A stretch of 64,000 bases of DNA from Avena insularis (Eukaryota > Streptophyta > Magnoliopsida > Poales > Poaceae): the NCBI GenBank assembly GCA_023614405.1, contig CM042694.1, positions 111,164,685 to 111,228,684 of the forward strand, given 5' to 3'. This document shows, one piece after another, positions 1 to 12,024 of this stretch. The translations under genes were made by a program, and so were the position numbers. The notes under the pieces were generated by a model. It ran no database searches. It was not told where the DNA came from and saw only the letters and a program-made list of their open reading frames with translations. How positions within the stretch are numbered: position 1 is the first letter of the stretch; each line of letters opens with the position of its first letter.

Positions 1-1588
1 GCTAATACTTTATAAAAGTAGGATTCAAGAATTTGTTCTGCCACTTGTAGAATTGCATTTTTGATTCACTTGTCTTCTTATTGAAACAAGACATACCTGT
101 GCACTACATAGAAAGATTGATGGACCTAAGTACAATAAATGACTTAGAGTCATAAAATCCCAAATTAAGTTGCATTCAAGATTGCAAAATAAAAGTTACT
201 TGATCTCATTAAGTAAATTGCATTTACTTAGTCCTTCCCGGTAAACTGGATAGTTGAAAGGAAAGAAAAGAAACTTGAAAGGAAGACGTAAAAGCTTGAT
301 TTGTCACAAAGATGTTTTGACAAATTCAAGAGATTGACTACAAATAAGAGTGATGCTTAGAGTATGTTGGATTTAAAACAACAATTATTCCAATTTGTAA
401 ATTGGAAAAGGATGTTTCAAAACTGCAAAGTCTTCAAATTTTTAAAGAAAACATTATAACTAGTGCAACGGGAAGGTTTTTACCAATCGTGAGATTGTTG
501 ATATCTTGCAGTAGAAAATTCTCGAATTGATCAAAGAATTTAGGATTTACCAAAATTATCGAGAGAGTCTATAATTATAATAAATTGAGTGGGATCTAAG
601 AAGTATTCCAAGTCAAATATGTGGATGATATATTTGAGTGGGAGCTGGGTAATATTCTGACACATCAAATATTGATGATATATTTGAGTGGGAGCGTAAC
701 ATTATTCTTAAATATGCAATTGACATATTAAAGAATAATGTGTTTGGTATTAGAAATGATTAGATAATTAAATGGATGAAATTTAACTTACATTAAACAT
801 ATAGGATCTATTTGACTAGATCAGGGTGTTTAACAAAGATTAAATGTCAAAATACTTCAAGTATTATGAAAGTAGTTCAGAATGTCCTAGTTGAAGTCTG
901 AAATAGTTTAGAATAAATTCAAGTGAAGAATTGATTCTTACTTGTGAAACTAGGAAATGCATTGAGTAAAAGACTCAATATTCATGACAATGGTTTAAAG
1001 GAAAGAGAGATGCATTGCATCACATGTGCCTTGGCCATAGGTTTTTCAGATAAACCCATGTTATTTATACTTGACAGAATGTTACCCAAGTTCTTAAATG
1101 TAAGAACATTTTTTTAGTGATTAAAGTTAATCACTGAACCAGAATTAAGTTTAGCACAAAGGAAGCGTGGCTAGGCATCAAAATTGCAAATATGCAATTT
1201 GATCAGAATCTAAATAGATATAGAAGTATTAGAATACTTTAGAGTTAGCAGGAGTAGTTTTGGTAAAAGAAAGTTCGACTTTCGAATAAGTGTGTTATAT
1301 GGATACACATGACAACTTGAAAGTCCAATTGATGATAGATTGTCATTCTATACTTAAAAACAGAATCTCACTTTGTCACCAAAACATTCAACACATTATA
1401 CAATAAAGGTGTTAATGTCAAATAGGTGACATTAATGATTTGCAAAAAGACCTTATGAATATGGTAACACGTCTTTAGGACAGGAAGTTTTTCATGAGTA
1501 TGCATGATTAATAAATACATATATGATATGGTTTTATGATTAGCAACAATGCAACTAGATTATTTGTATTCTAGTGTAAGTGGGAGAC
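1..1588 (+). mobile_element. Decayed internal region of a Copia LTR retrotransposon
   Basis: No open frame survives, but scattered phrases resemble the end of a Copia polyprotein (a GTGGATGATAT stretch near 621 like the reverse transcriptase VDD motif, and a GGCATCAAAATTGC stretch near 1174). The segment ends in a purine-rich tract, AGTGGGAGAC (about 1579-1588), directly before an LTR-like start, as expected for a polypurine tract. The left part lies outside the window. The orientation is inferred from the tract and LTR order. It is old: stops occur throughout all frames. Confidence 0.5.
624..695 (+). repeat. 22-bp direct repeat, 50-bp period
   Basis: The phrase GATGATATATTTGAGTGGGA, followed by GC, occurs at 624-645 and again at 674-695. 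It lies in the decayed Copia internal region and probably reflects a local duplication by replication slippage. Confidence 0.7.
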
Positions 1589-2922
1589 TGAAGGAGATAT
1601 GCCCTAGAGGCAAATAATAAAGATGTTTATATCATATCTCATTAACAGTTTTATATCATGTTATAACTGTATCAGGCAGAAACATTGATACAAGTGTGGT
1701 ATATAAAGAAACCAAAGGTCCCTAATTGCCTCTATTCAACTAGTTCATTGGGCAGTTGTTCCTGATCATGGTGCTTCTATGCCAATAGATAATAAAGGCA
1801 TATCATCTAAAGATGATGCGATGGATATTACCCACCAATTATTATTGCAACGCGATCATGTCACATAGTTCACAATCACAATTGTTAGAAATGTCCTTAG
1901 ATCGTGGGATCATATTAATCATTGTCACACGAGGTTGCTTTGACTGCATCAACCATCATGTCCATAATTGGGTGACTATAAAGATATACGTTGAGTATTT
2001 CAGAGGGGCATCCTAAGGACTATGTATTAAGATCGGGATTTGTTCTCTTGTGTGACGGAAAGATATACTAGGACCGCTCGGTGAATTATATCCATAGGCC
2101 GCGCAACGTATGATTAGATCATGGGGATGGAATTTCACGTGAACGAGTAAAATAGTATTTGTTGGAAACGAGTTTGAACAAGCTATCATGATACCGATGA
2201 TCAGATCTCAGACAAGTCAAGTATCGAAGAAACAGAGGGAATTAGATACGTCGTTTATGGTTCGACAAAGGGTGTTTTGTGGAATGCATGGGGGTTATTA
2301 TAGCCATCCCGGTCCCGCTATTGATCATTGATCGTAGATCGTCTCGATCATGTGTGTGATATTTCTGAACCGTAGGATAACACACTTAAGGGCACTATGA
2401 CGCATCAATATCTTCCTGTAAGATGGAATCATGAAAGAAAGAGAAACTGGAATTGTTCTGAAGAGCATCCGAAGTTGTTTGGAGAAAAAAAAGGAAAAAG
2501 GTCGAAACCTGTTTTGAATAAATGGCAATTTATATTATGCATTTGTTATATGTTAATTATGAATTAATATATATTACATAAAAATTTATAGGGAAACTTT
2601 CTCAACAGAGCCAAAACCCCGGAGGGAATCCGCCGAGGAGGAAAGCCGCATGCGGCGAGGCAGGGGTAAACAACTGCGGTGGCGGCAGATACCAGGCAAC
2701 ATTGGCAGGCCATGGCCTCCCACACAACTCAGGTGTGGGGGCGAAAGTGGTAGAGCAAGTGCATGGTGTGCCGCCCCAAGGCCCACTCGGGCACAGCCTC
2801 CCCATTGCTTCGCCTCACCACTACTGCTGGGCCATGCACCACGCGCAGGAGGTCGGCCAGCCGGCTTCCTCAGCTGGCCTAGCCGGCCAGCCCCCTTATT
2901 TTCCTTTGCACTGTATTTAGTA
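1589..2922 (+). mobile_element. Partial Copia LTR (TGAAGGAGATATGCCCTAGAGG start)
   Basis: The segment starts with TG directly after a polypurine tract. It carries the phrase ATGCCCTAGAGGCAA, which begins the LTRs of the abundant Triticeae BARE1/WIS/Angela-type Copia group. It would be the 3' LTR of the decayed element to its left. A GC-rich part (about 2600-2900) has open frames on both strands that look like chance frames. The right end is lost where a Helitron terminus begins at 2923. The family assignment rests on the start motif only. Confidence 0.55.
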
Positions 2923-3140
2923 CTAGTTGAATACCCGTGCGTTTCTATGGAATACTTAAAACTATACCCTCGACCATAAAAATTATACTCTTGACCATAT
3001 GCATCAAACGTGACAAGTGTAATTTTCAACTACATCACCATAAAAGTGGGTGTCTTCGTAGGAAACCATAAGATGAGTCTTTGTGCTCTTTCTATCTTCT
3101 TCACTAGGTGATTCTATTTTTACACCAATGTATGTGTTGT
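2923..3140 (-). mobile_element. 3' terminus of a reversed Helitron, interrupted at 3141
   Basis: Read on the minus strand, this segment ends with ACGCACGGGTATTCAACTAG followed by T. That is the CTAG-T end with an upstream ACGCACGGG motif seen in grass Helitrons, and the same motif ends the complete Helitron at 50132. A Gypsy element is inserted 218 bp inside. The Helitron 5' end was not found and is probably among the sequence lost at the deletion near 33271. Confidence 0.5.
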
Positions 3141-4659
3141 TGATGACCCACAAGTATAGGGGGTGTATCGCAGTATTTTCGATAAGTAAGAGTGTCGAAC
3201 CCAACAAGGAACAGAATGTGCTGGCTAGTGGTATGGATCAGGAATTCTCTGCAAATACTTAGCAAACGGATTTTTAGGGATTTTCGATAAAGCAAGTAAA
3301 CAAAGTACGAATAAATAAAAGACAGCAGGAATAAATGCATCAAGTGGCTCAATCCTTTATGCAGCAAAGGACAAGCCGGTTGTATTACTTAAGATGACCA
3401 AACGTTCTCAAGGACACATGGGAAGACTGTCAAGTGCTTTCGCTTCATATAGTTGATTAATCTTCTTTAGCTTGCTAAGTGTTGTGTGGGTGAACCTATG
3501 CTAATGTACCGCCCCATCCAACACTAATACATACTTGTGATTATACCCCTTGCAAACATACGTAAGTACAAGAAAGTAATTAAGGTAGAAACCTATCCAC
3601 GGCTTTAAACTCTAAGACCCTTACGTCCCTTGTGCAATGGTTTCCTAACGGGGGTTCAGGTTTCTGTCACTCCGGCAACCCCTACGATTAATAGCCAAAT
3701 ACACAATGCATTCCCCTAGGCCCATGTAGGTGAAGTGTCATGTAGTCGATGTTCACATGACACCACTAGAAGAAGTACACCACAACTTAAATAGTAATCT
3801 ATTGAATCTCTCTCAACATAACTCCACTACTAACAACAAGACTTCTCCCATGTCCTCAAGAACAAAACGAACTACTCACAAGACATCATATGGATCATGA
3901 TCAGAGATGGAATAATGATGTATAACAATCTGAACATAAACAATAATTCAATGGTTCACTCAATAGCATCAACTACAAAGAGTAATTAACACCGGGAAAG
4001 TTTCCCCTATGAACTAATGCAAGATTCAACTCAATTGTTACAGCAATATGGAGATGGTGATGAGGGTGCTGAGGGTGATGATGGTGGTGATGATGATGAT
4101 GATAATCCCGATGAAGTCCAGCTTGATGGTGGTGTTGATGGCGAGGATCTCCCCTCTCTGGGAAGGAATTTCCCCCGGCAGAAATCTGTCTGCCGGAGAG
4201 ATCTTTCTCTCTCGGTGTTTTCCGCCCAGCAGAGGCGGCGGAATCTTTCTGTGGTTGCTCCCTGAGTCTTAGGGTTTCGAGAGGATGATATATGCCAGAG
4301 GAGAGAGCTAGAGGTGGGCCAAGGTGGCCACACCACCTCCTGGCGCGGCCTAGGGCTGCCCGCTCCATGGGGTGGTGTGGGCCCCCTGTGGCCCATCTCC
4401 ACTCCGTCTTATGGCATCTTTAGTCTTCTGGAAAAATAGGATTTTCCGTATATTTTTCCGGATTTTCTGATCTTCGTGAAATTTGCCTCCAAACAGCACC
4501 TTTTCCATCAGAATCCTGACTGCAGCGGTCCATGCTCCAAAAGTCATCAACCATGCAAAAATAGATGAAATAACATAAGTATTACCTCTCAATATGAAAT
4601 ATATAAATGAATAATAGTGAAGTAAGACATAGAATAGTGATGCAAAATGGACGTATCAA
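3141..4659 (-). repeat. 3' LTR of the reversed Gypsy element (1519 bp)
   Basis: On the plus strand it runs from TGATGACCCA to ACGTATCA, giving the canonical TG...CA ends. It contains a GAT-rich low-complexity tract (about 4046-4140), which encodes a spurious histidine-rich frame on the minus strand. Its outer 920 bp align with 9493-10415. Confidence 0.88.
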
Positions 4660-4676
4660 CTCCCCCCAAGCTTAGA
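4660..4676 (-). other. Polypurine tract
   Basis: On the minus strand the sequence is CTAAGCTTGGGGGGAGT, directly abutting the 3' LTR start. This is the plus-strand priming site. A second copy of the AAGCTTGGGGGAG phrase lies at about 6530-6545, also on the minus strand. Confidence 0.75.
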
Positions 4677-7600
4677 CTTCGCTTGTCCCCAAGTGAAACT
4701 GAGCTCAATAAACATGGCCTCAGGTTTATGGAGTGAAGAGTCGATAAAAGAATACGGACAAGAAGCATCACATTCATCAAAAGCATAGATCATAATAGAA
4801 GACAACTCACTATTATATAACTCAACTTGTAATAGGTAAAGGAAACACAATAAAGATATATAAAGTGAATCATAATTGGTAATAGCAAACTTAGCTCTTG
4901 GTCGAAGAATAGTTGATAATTTGCTGAAGTTCACAAATAGCTGGTTTTCAATGAAAGCTTTAAAAGTAGTAAACATCAAGATAAGAGCAATGTGCAAAAC
5001 AAGGAACATAAGAAACATGATTTAATAAATGATCATATGAATGAATGAAACACATCAACTCAAAATACTTGCTGAGGTAGAAGGGAATAGGTTTACGGAC
5101 TCAAGTAAAAGAAAGGCCCTTCGCAGAGGGAAGCAGGGATTGCAAGTCTCATAAAGAGCTCCCAAAAATTATGATACTTACTAGCTTTCAGCTCTCATTG
5201 CCCCTATCATAGGCATCTTTTGGTGGTTAAGGTAAAAGTGACACAACTAAGAGGATATGCTTGACAAGTTATAAGTTGAAATCTCATGCCCCTTACTTAT
5301 GAGTACCGATCCTCATGCTACTCAACTTCAGTCATGAGCAAGCTCTTGTCATTGTAAATACATGCGTATCATTGAGAACCGCCAACGGGGTACCCCTTGC
5401 ACATGACACAGGAGCTATCCCATAATCAAAATGACAAGGCAAGCAGACAGTGAGCATCTCGGCGATCTTTTTATTTGCTATTTGCATAGGTTTTTATTGA
5501 GGATGCTTCATAGAATGCTCACTATAGTTATGCTGCAAGTTTCCACCATGATTAGGCATGTCTTAGGCTAGCGGCCCAGGCATTTCTCTAACACACATAT
5601 AAACTCCATGATCTTACAAGTTCCAATTTTATTTCACACCGCCTGGATCCATAAGCAAAAGAACATGATATCAACTAGGTACAAGTACCAATGAAGTATT
5701 GAAAGCGGTCCCCATGATACATGGTTCTGCTAACTTCAACTCATAAAGCGCAAGCATATACGCAACAAAGAAGGACCCAATGGTTCAAGTTTATTAAATG
5801 CAAGAAAGTAAAGTGTGCCATCAAGTTCGTGAGAGCTTTAATCACTAATTTTCACATAACAAGTTTAATTTGGGAGGTAGATAAAACAAGAATTTACTTG
5901 GAATAGCAATAATGCTACTAGGTAGGTATGGTGGACACAAATGGCAAAGGTTTTGGTTTAAAGGAGGTGGATGCACGAGAAGAATTCCCTCTCAGTACAG
6001 GTTTTTGGCTAGCAAGGCTGGGTAGCAAGTATAAGAGTTGAAGGAAACAAACAAACAAACATACAAGTGATAAAGACAAACATGCAATCTTCCTTGGAAG
6101 CACAAAAGATCTTAACTAGAGAATACTAGACTTATGAGGAAATCAAGAAAGAAAGATGATGAAATTATTTTTTTCTCTAGAGTACCTCTATCTTTTTCAT
6201 TCAACTCTCAAAAATAGTGTTGCTACTGACCGAGCCAGGTTTGCCAAAACCAACTAAATTAACTCAATGATCCCAAAGTGATACCAATACTAACAACAAG
6301 ATCAATCATATAACCACGAATTGAAAACTAATATAAGCTATGCAAAAGAGTAAATGATAGAACTTCTCATTAATATTCCATAACGGAAACTCACACCAAG
6401 GGATACATATCTAACGAGAGAGGGGACACTTCCATAATGCAAACCATACTACAAAATAACTCCTCTATTCATGATATGACTCTACTAATAAGGTAAAAAG
6501 ATAGAAGATAGTGATATGATACCGCGGCACTCCCCCAAGCTTGGAACAAACCATGGGGATGCCAAACCTGATGACGAATTACTCCTTCGGTGGTGGTGGT
6601 AATATTTTCTTAGTTGTCGTGAGGAAATCTTGCAGCATCTTGCGAAGCTTATTATTCTCCCATTGAAGCATGTCCACCTTCCTCTACAGGTCTCGATACT
6701 TATCGTAGAACTCCTTAGTGACTCGTAGGGCTTCCGTTGATGCAGGGCAAGAAACTAAAGGTACCAGCCACTGCTTGAGGTCTTGAAGATCCTCCTCCAT
6801 AGGCTCCTTCCCTTTATCCTTGGCGGACACCATTGTGCTTCTACGCTTTCAAAGAGTATGTCCTGGCAGAAACAGATCGAAACAAAAACACAACAAAAAC
6901 ACGATATACGAACCTCGGAAGATCTGGGGGGTTATATATTATGAAGTTTCATAACAAGAGGAAGTTACTGGGAGAAAACGAGTCGGAGGCAGAGTCCTGG
7001 GTGGACTCACCACCTGGTGGCGCGGCCAGGGGAGGGCCCGCGCCACAGGGTGGTGTGAGCCACCCTTGCTCCGCTTCCGTCCCTTTTTTGCTTCGTAGTT
7101 TCCCTTATTGACTGAAAACTACAAAAATATAGTTGGAAAGTATTTTCGTGGAACTTTTCTTTACCAGAACCGTTACCTATTTGAACATAGACTCTGCAGG
7201 TCTCTGAATTTGGTATCTAGTAGATTCTTCCGGAGTCATCACTTGAATAACATCAATATCTTCATCTTCATACACTTATTACTTGAGTCATAAAACCCTT
7301 CTCTTTCTTATTACACCATTGTCTCCACTTCCTGAAAAATTTTCTTTCACACAAAACTTCACACAGTTCTCATTAGCAACATTAATATAAGTGAAGTGAT
7401 AAAACCTTTTGAGTCCAACTTCAACTGAAAACCATCAAAACATAAGCTACTGTAGCAACTCCTTCTGAAAACCCAAAAATAATTCAAAAAGGAAATCGAA
7501 TAAAGAACCAAATGCAAGAGTGGCAAAATCTGTCAAAACAGACCAGCAGATAAAGATCAATTTTTTCGAAAATCTTCTGTTGCTCAAATCAAAAAGTGCA

Positions 7601-8071
7601 AAACTAACGAAAGTTAAATAACAACCTGGGTCAGAAGCACAAAAACTTACATCTCAATCCGACATACAGAGATCTCTCACGAATTTTTATGGTGAAGCAC
7701 AAAAATCTGTTTCGGGACAACAGCTTCCCCAAATATTACTTCTCTCACATTAGAGGTTGATCTTGACACAAAACCCAAACAAAACGGATAAGGAGCGGTT
7801 ATTACCGAAGTAATAACTTCCAAGACTCAAAGAAACAAAAACAAACTGACAGTAAAAACAAATTGGGTTGTCTCCCAAAAATCTCTTTCTTTAAAGCCAT
7901 TAAGATGGGCATGATAATCTTGAAGAAGCTCACTCAGGAATATGAATTGAAGTGAAAGGGAGCATTAAGAAGCAAAAACACACACACACATTTAAGTCTA
8001 ACCCACTTCCTATGCAAGGGAATTTTGTAAACAAACAAGTTGTTGAAACCAAATGCAACTTGCATAAGAAG
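4677..8071 (-). mobile_element. Non-coding internal domain of the reversed Gypsy element
   Basis: There is no long open frame. Several stretches match, in opposite orientation, the internal region of the other Gypsy element: the block at about 5470-5590 (CTTCATAGAATGCTCACTAT) matches the one near 61260-61330, and the block at about 7600-7740 matches the one near 59665-59780. Reverse transcriptase, RNase H and integrase sequences are absent. The conserved but non-coding nature suggests a structural or packaging role, which is inference. Confidence 0.7.
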
Positions 8072-9378
8072 TCAAAAGAAGTGCAACATAAAAACTTTCA
8101 GCATAAAACGAGGAAACTTGATATTATTGAGATGCATAAGAACACTTTTCCCTCTATCATAGTAACTTTCAGTATCATGCATAAACTTAACAATATAGCT
8201 ATCACAAGGGCCATCATAGCAATGATCACTTATTCTAATAGAAAACACAGGAATACTAGCTCTCATAACACTACTATGCAAAACAATATTAGAGGTATCC
8301 TTACAAAGGATAGTGTATCCCTCTTTTTCATATTTAGTGACAAAGTCTTTCACATTTGCTATTATAGGTTCATCAACTATTTGTTTATAAGGTTCAACAG
8401 CTTGGACTATACTTTCATTAACCATACTAGCTATCATAGAATGTTCCTTTACCTTAACTGGAAAAGGCATTTTCTCAATAGAAGGTTTAGGTAAAACATG
8501 ATTAGCAGTATAAACTTCAGTATTTCTTGCAGGAACACTCTTAGCAACATCTTTATAAGGCTCATGATACTTATTCCACTTCTTTTTAGGCACTTCAATG
8601 TAGGAAGCAAAAGCCTTAAAATAAGAAGCAATAGCTTGAGAGTCTAGACCATAAGCATTTTTAATATTTTGAAAGTCATCAGTTCCCATAAAAGATTCAA
8701 TGTATTCATAATCATAATTTATACCTGACTTTCTACCTTTGTCATTCTCCCAAGCTTCAGCATTGTCTTGAATACGGTCCAGAAGATCCCATTTAGCTTC
8801 TTCTTCCATGCGAGTGAATGATCCAACACAAGAAGCATCCAATAAATCCTTGTCATGTAGAGGGAGCCTTGCATAAAAGTTATTGATAATAATATTGTTG
8901 GGGAGCTCATGAATGGGACATTTGAGCATTAGTAACTTCAATCTCCCCCAAGCTTGAGCTGTACTCTCTCCATCAAGAGGCCAAAAGTTGTATATTTGAT
9001 TCCGATCTTTATGAATCTCACTAGGAGGATAAAACTTTGAATAAAAGAGAGGCACTATTTCCTCCCATTCCAGAGCTTGACCATTCTTCAGCAGCTTATA
9101 CCAGTCCTCAGCTCTTCCTTTCAGTGATAATGAGAAGAACTTCTTCTTCACTTGATCTGTAGTAATACCTGCACACTTGAATAACCCGCATAATTCGTGT
9201 ATAAAGAGCAAATGATCACCGGGATGGACAGTTCCATCCCCAACATAGTAGTTATCCATAACACGATCAATAATTCTTTAGGTATTTCGAAAACATCATT
9301 CTCAGCAGGTGGTGGCTTATCTACTACCTTAGCAATGGTAGTAGCATTACTAAATAAGAAACTCAGTGAATTATCCAT
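8072..9378 (-). pseudogene. Retrotransposon gag with protease stub (broken)
   Basis: Gag forms the capsid-like particle of the retrotransposon in the cytoplasm. A 395-residue frame (9259 to 8072) holds the Gag core: GRAEDWYKLL, then W-E-E-I...F...F-P, then E-S-T-A-Q-A-W...L...C-P. These are hallmarks of the retrotransposon gag domain. The natural start is more likely the methionine of MDNSLSFLFSN at 9378. That N-terminal piece is in another frame and joins at about 9265-9275, so one base has been gained or lost there. Near the C-terminus ASIPVFSIRISDHCYDGPCD resembles the start of the aspartic protease, but the D-(S/T)-G catalytic triad is missing and the frame ends soon after. No zinc knuckle was seen. 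It cannot be an active gag-protease. Confidence 0.82.
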
Positions 9379-9463
9379 AAAGAAAATAAAGCAACTAACA
9401 GAAGTAAACAATACTCACAGTAGAAGTTTCCTTTACCAGTTCCACTCTCCAATAGCGCTTCAC
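9379..9463 (-). other. Gag leader of the reversed Gypsy element
   Basis: This is a short non-coding leader between the primer binding site and the probable gag start. No splice or frameshift signal could be recognised. Confidence 0.5.
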
Positions 9464-9481
9464 TCCCCGGCAACGGCACCA
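9464..9481 (-). other. Primer binding site, complementary to tRNA-Asp
   Basis: The plus strand reads TCCCCGGCAACGGCACCA, which is the 3' end of plant tRNA-Asp(GUC) including CCA, with one mismatch (A for G). It lies 11 bases inside the 5' LTR. Use of tRNA-Asp is typical of the Athila lineage of Gypsy elements. Confidence 0.88.
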
Positions 9482-9492
9482 GAAAATAGTCT

Positions 9493-10417
9493 TGATGACC
9501 CACAAGTATAGGGGTGTATCGCAGTATTTTTGATAAGTAAGAGTGTCGAACCCAACGAGGAGCGAAGGTCTTGGCTAGTGGTATGGATCAGGAATTCTCT
9601 GCAAATACTTAGCAAACGGATTTTTAGGGGTTTTCGATAAAGCAAGTAAACAAAGTACGAGTAAATAAAAGACAGTAGGAATAAATGCAGCAAGTGGCCC
9701 AATCCTTTATGCAACAAAGGACAAGTCGGTTGTATTACTTAAGATGACCAAACATTCTCGAGGACACATGGGAAGACTGTCAAGTGCTTTCGCTTCATAT
9801 AGTTGATTAATCTTCTTTAGCTTGCTAAGTGTTGTGTGGGTGAACCTATGCTAATGTACCGCCCCATCCAACACTAATACATACTTGTGATTATACCCCT
9901 TGCAAACATCCGTAAGTACAATAAAGTAATTAAGGTAGAAACCTAACCATAGCTTTAAACTCTAAGACCCTTACGTCCCTTGTGCAATGGTTTCCTAACG
10001 GGGGTTCAGGTTTCTGTCACTCCGGCAACCCCTACGATTAGTAGCCAAATACACAATGCATTCCCCTAGGCCCATGTAGGTGAAGTGTCATGTAGTCGAT
10101 GTTCACATGACACCACTAGAAGTACACCACAACTTAAATAGCAATCTACTGAATCTCTCTCAACACAACTCCACTACTAACAACATGACTTCTCCCATGT
10201 CCGCAAGAACAAAACGAACTACTCACAAGACATCATATGGATCATGATCAGAGATGGAATAATGATGTATAACAATCTGAACATAAACAATAATTCAATG
10301 GTTCACTCAATAGCATCAACTACAAAGAGTAATCAACACCGGGGAAGTTTCCCATATGAACTAATGCAAGATTCAACTCAATTGTTACAGCAATATGGAG
10401 ATGGTGATGAGGGTGTT
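9493..10417 (-). repeat. 5' LTR of the reversed Gypsy element, truncated
   Basis: The segment is nearly identical to the outer 920 bp of 3141-4659. It is cut within the GAT-rich tract (GGTGATGAGGGTG) where the Copia LTR TGAAAGG begins. Small differences between the two LTRs, such as a 3-bp deletion near 10120, show it is not a very recent insertion. Confidence 0.88.
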
Positions 10418-11973
10418 TGAAAGGATTATTTTCTCCTTATGTTTTTGGTGCTAATGACAACTCCTTTTGTGGTTTAACCGTCTATCCAAGTTTCAGGGTT
10501 TATCTTCGGTCGTGCTCGTGGATGGTTTGTTCCTCAAGGAAGAGCTTGTAGTCAATAGGGCTTATTTTCTCTTTCTCTTGCTTTATTCTTTAGGCTACCG
10601 TACTATCAAGAGGGAGTCCATCTAGGAAGGTTGTGGGAAATCAACTTTTCATGCACAGACCATATTTGCACCTCCACAGCCATCCCAGTTTTCGTGTGAG
10701 AGAGTGATTTCTGCGTAGTTGGAGGGGTTTCTGCTCTGATCGGTATTACCGGCCAGGCAGCGGTAGTACCGCCCAGGGGTTTTCCCAGGGCGGTTCGAGC
10801 GGTACTTCCGGCTAAAGTTCCGGTCCTATTTCCGACGAAGAAATTTTCGGTTCAGTAAGACTTCTGTCTAACTTTGCCTATTTGTCGGAAATAGCACCGG
10901 ATCTTGGATCGGTAGTACCGGCCAGACCAGCTTTTGCCCCCCTGAGCGGTAGTACCGCTTCCTGATCGGTAGTACCAGCCATCATAGGCCACCGGTAGTT
11001 CCGGGTCCAGTTCTGGTCCTATTTCCGACGCTGGGCAGTGCGGGTCAGATAACCGTCTGCCTCGCACTGTCTATTTGACGGAATTAAGGGCGGAACTTGG
11101 ACCAGTACTACCGGTTAGCCCTTTTGGGTCCACCAACTGTCTTCGGACCGTTATGTGGCCTGGGCTGGGCCGGTGGTGGCTCACCAGTACCGGTCAGCAC
11201 CGGTACTGACCAGATCGGGCCTGGGCAGAATCTGCCCGTTTGAAGGGGTGCTATTTAAGCCCCCTTTTTCCTCCTCCCACCTTATCTCTTTGTTCTCTCT
11301 CTCTCCACCATTTTCACAAGAGCTTGACTTGGCCAGATCTCTCTCCCCACCCACTCAAAACTCTTGATATTTTGAGGATTGGGAGAGGTGACCTAGATCT
11401 ACACCTCCACCAAAGGAATTTTGATTTCCCCCACTCATCCTTCGTGGATTTCGTTTCTTGGGTTCTTGGAACCCTAGATGATGTAGGGCATCCTCGGAGC
11501 TGGGGCATTTGTTGTAAAGCTCCGTGGTGTCGTTGAGGGCCTTCAATTAAGTTGTGAAGCCTCCCCTCAACCTCGTTGTAAAGGTTTTCGATTGACGCCT
11601 TCAAGGTCACTGGTTAGTGGATTGTGAGGCCACCTTTGTGGTGGTGCTCACCGGAGAAGAAGGTGAGGCCTTTGTGGCGCTCGGGTGACCTTGTGTGGCC
11701 CCGACACCTCTCCAACGTAGACGTAGCTTCTTTGGAAGTGAACTACGGGAATTACATCTCTGTGTCCCCTTGCCGGTTCTTTCGCTCCGCTCCTTTACTT
11801 CTTGCATTTACTCTCTTGTTTACCTTTGTGTTACTTGTCATTTAGGTTGTTCACGTAATTGCATCTCTAGTGAACCTTACTTTGTGCTAAGCCTTAAAAG
11901 TGGGATAAAAGTATAAAAATTGGTAGTCTCCTATTCACCCCCCCCCTCTAGTCGACCTAAGTTGGGCCTTTCA
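10418..11973 (+). repeat. 5' LTR of the Copia element (1556 bp)
   Basis: The ends are TGAAAGG and CCTTTCA, a perfect 7-bp terminal inverted repeat. Two bases separate the LTR from the tRNA-Met primer site. The LTR lies within the GAT-rich tract of the Gypsy LTR. A cluster of CGGTAGTACCG palindromes fills 10741-11215. A CTATTTAAGC tract at about 11251 could be the TATA region. Confidence 0.88.
10741..11215. repeat. Cluster of CGGTAGTACCG-type palindromes in the LTR
   Basis: At least nine near-palindromic 10-14 bp units (CGGTAGTACCG, CGGTACTTCCGG, GGTAGTTCCGG and variants) are spaced 20-60 bp apart just upstream of the probable TATA region. A similar cluster lies at 21649-22345, ahead of the third ORF of the same element. 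The arrangement suggests repeated binding sites for a transcription factor or silencing machinery, but no known site was matched. Confidence 0.7.
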
Positions 11974-11975
11974 AT

Positions 11976-11987
11976 TGGTATCAGAGC
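11976..11987 (+). other. Primer binding site, tRNA-Met
   Basis: TGGTATCAGAGC, complementary to the 3' end of initiator tRNA-Met, lies directly after the LTR end CCTTTCA plus two bases. This is the standard primer of Copia elements. Confidence 0.9.
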
Positions 11988-12024
11988 CTCGACTCTTACT
12001 TCAGGCTTAACCGCCTAATAGACT

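Larger units (their letters stand above)
3141..10417 (-). mobile_element. Gag-only Gypsy (Athila-type) retrotransposon, reversed, 5' LTR truncated
   Basis: The two LTRs (3141-4659 and 9493-10417) share the outer phrase TGATGACCCACAAGTATAGG. On the minus strand the order is 5' LTR, primer site complementary to tRNA-Asp, gag, a long non-coding stretch, a polypurine tract and the 3' LTR. Only a broken gag with a protease stub is encoded, so the element is non-autonomous. The right LTR stops about 600 bp short because a Copia element is inserted at 10418. The expected remaining piece of this LTR does not reappear anywhere to the right. Confidence 0.88.

Noticed and set aside
2586..3029. 147-residue minus-strand frame
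   Set aside because: It crosses the junction between a Copia LTR and a Helitron end, so it is a chance frame.
3973..4402. Histidine-rich and aspartate-rich frames
   Set aside because: They are translations of a GAT/ATC low-complexity tract in a Gypsy LTR, not a metal-binding protein.
7952..8494. 180-residue plus-strand frame
   Set aside because: It is the antisense shadow of the gag frame of the reversed Gypsy element.
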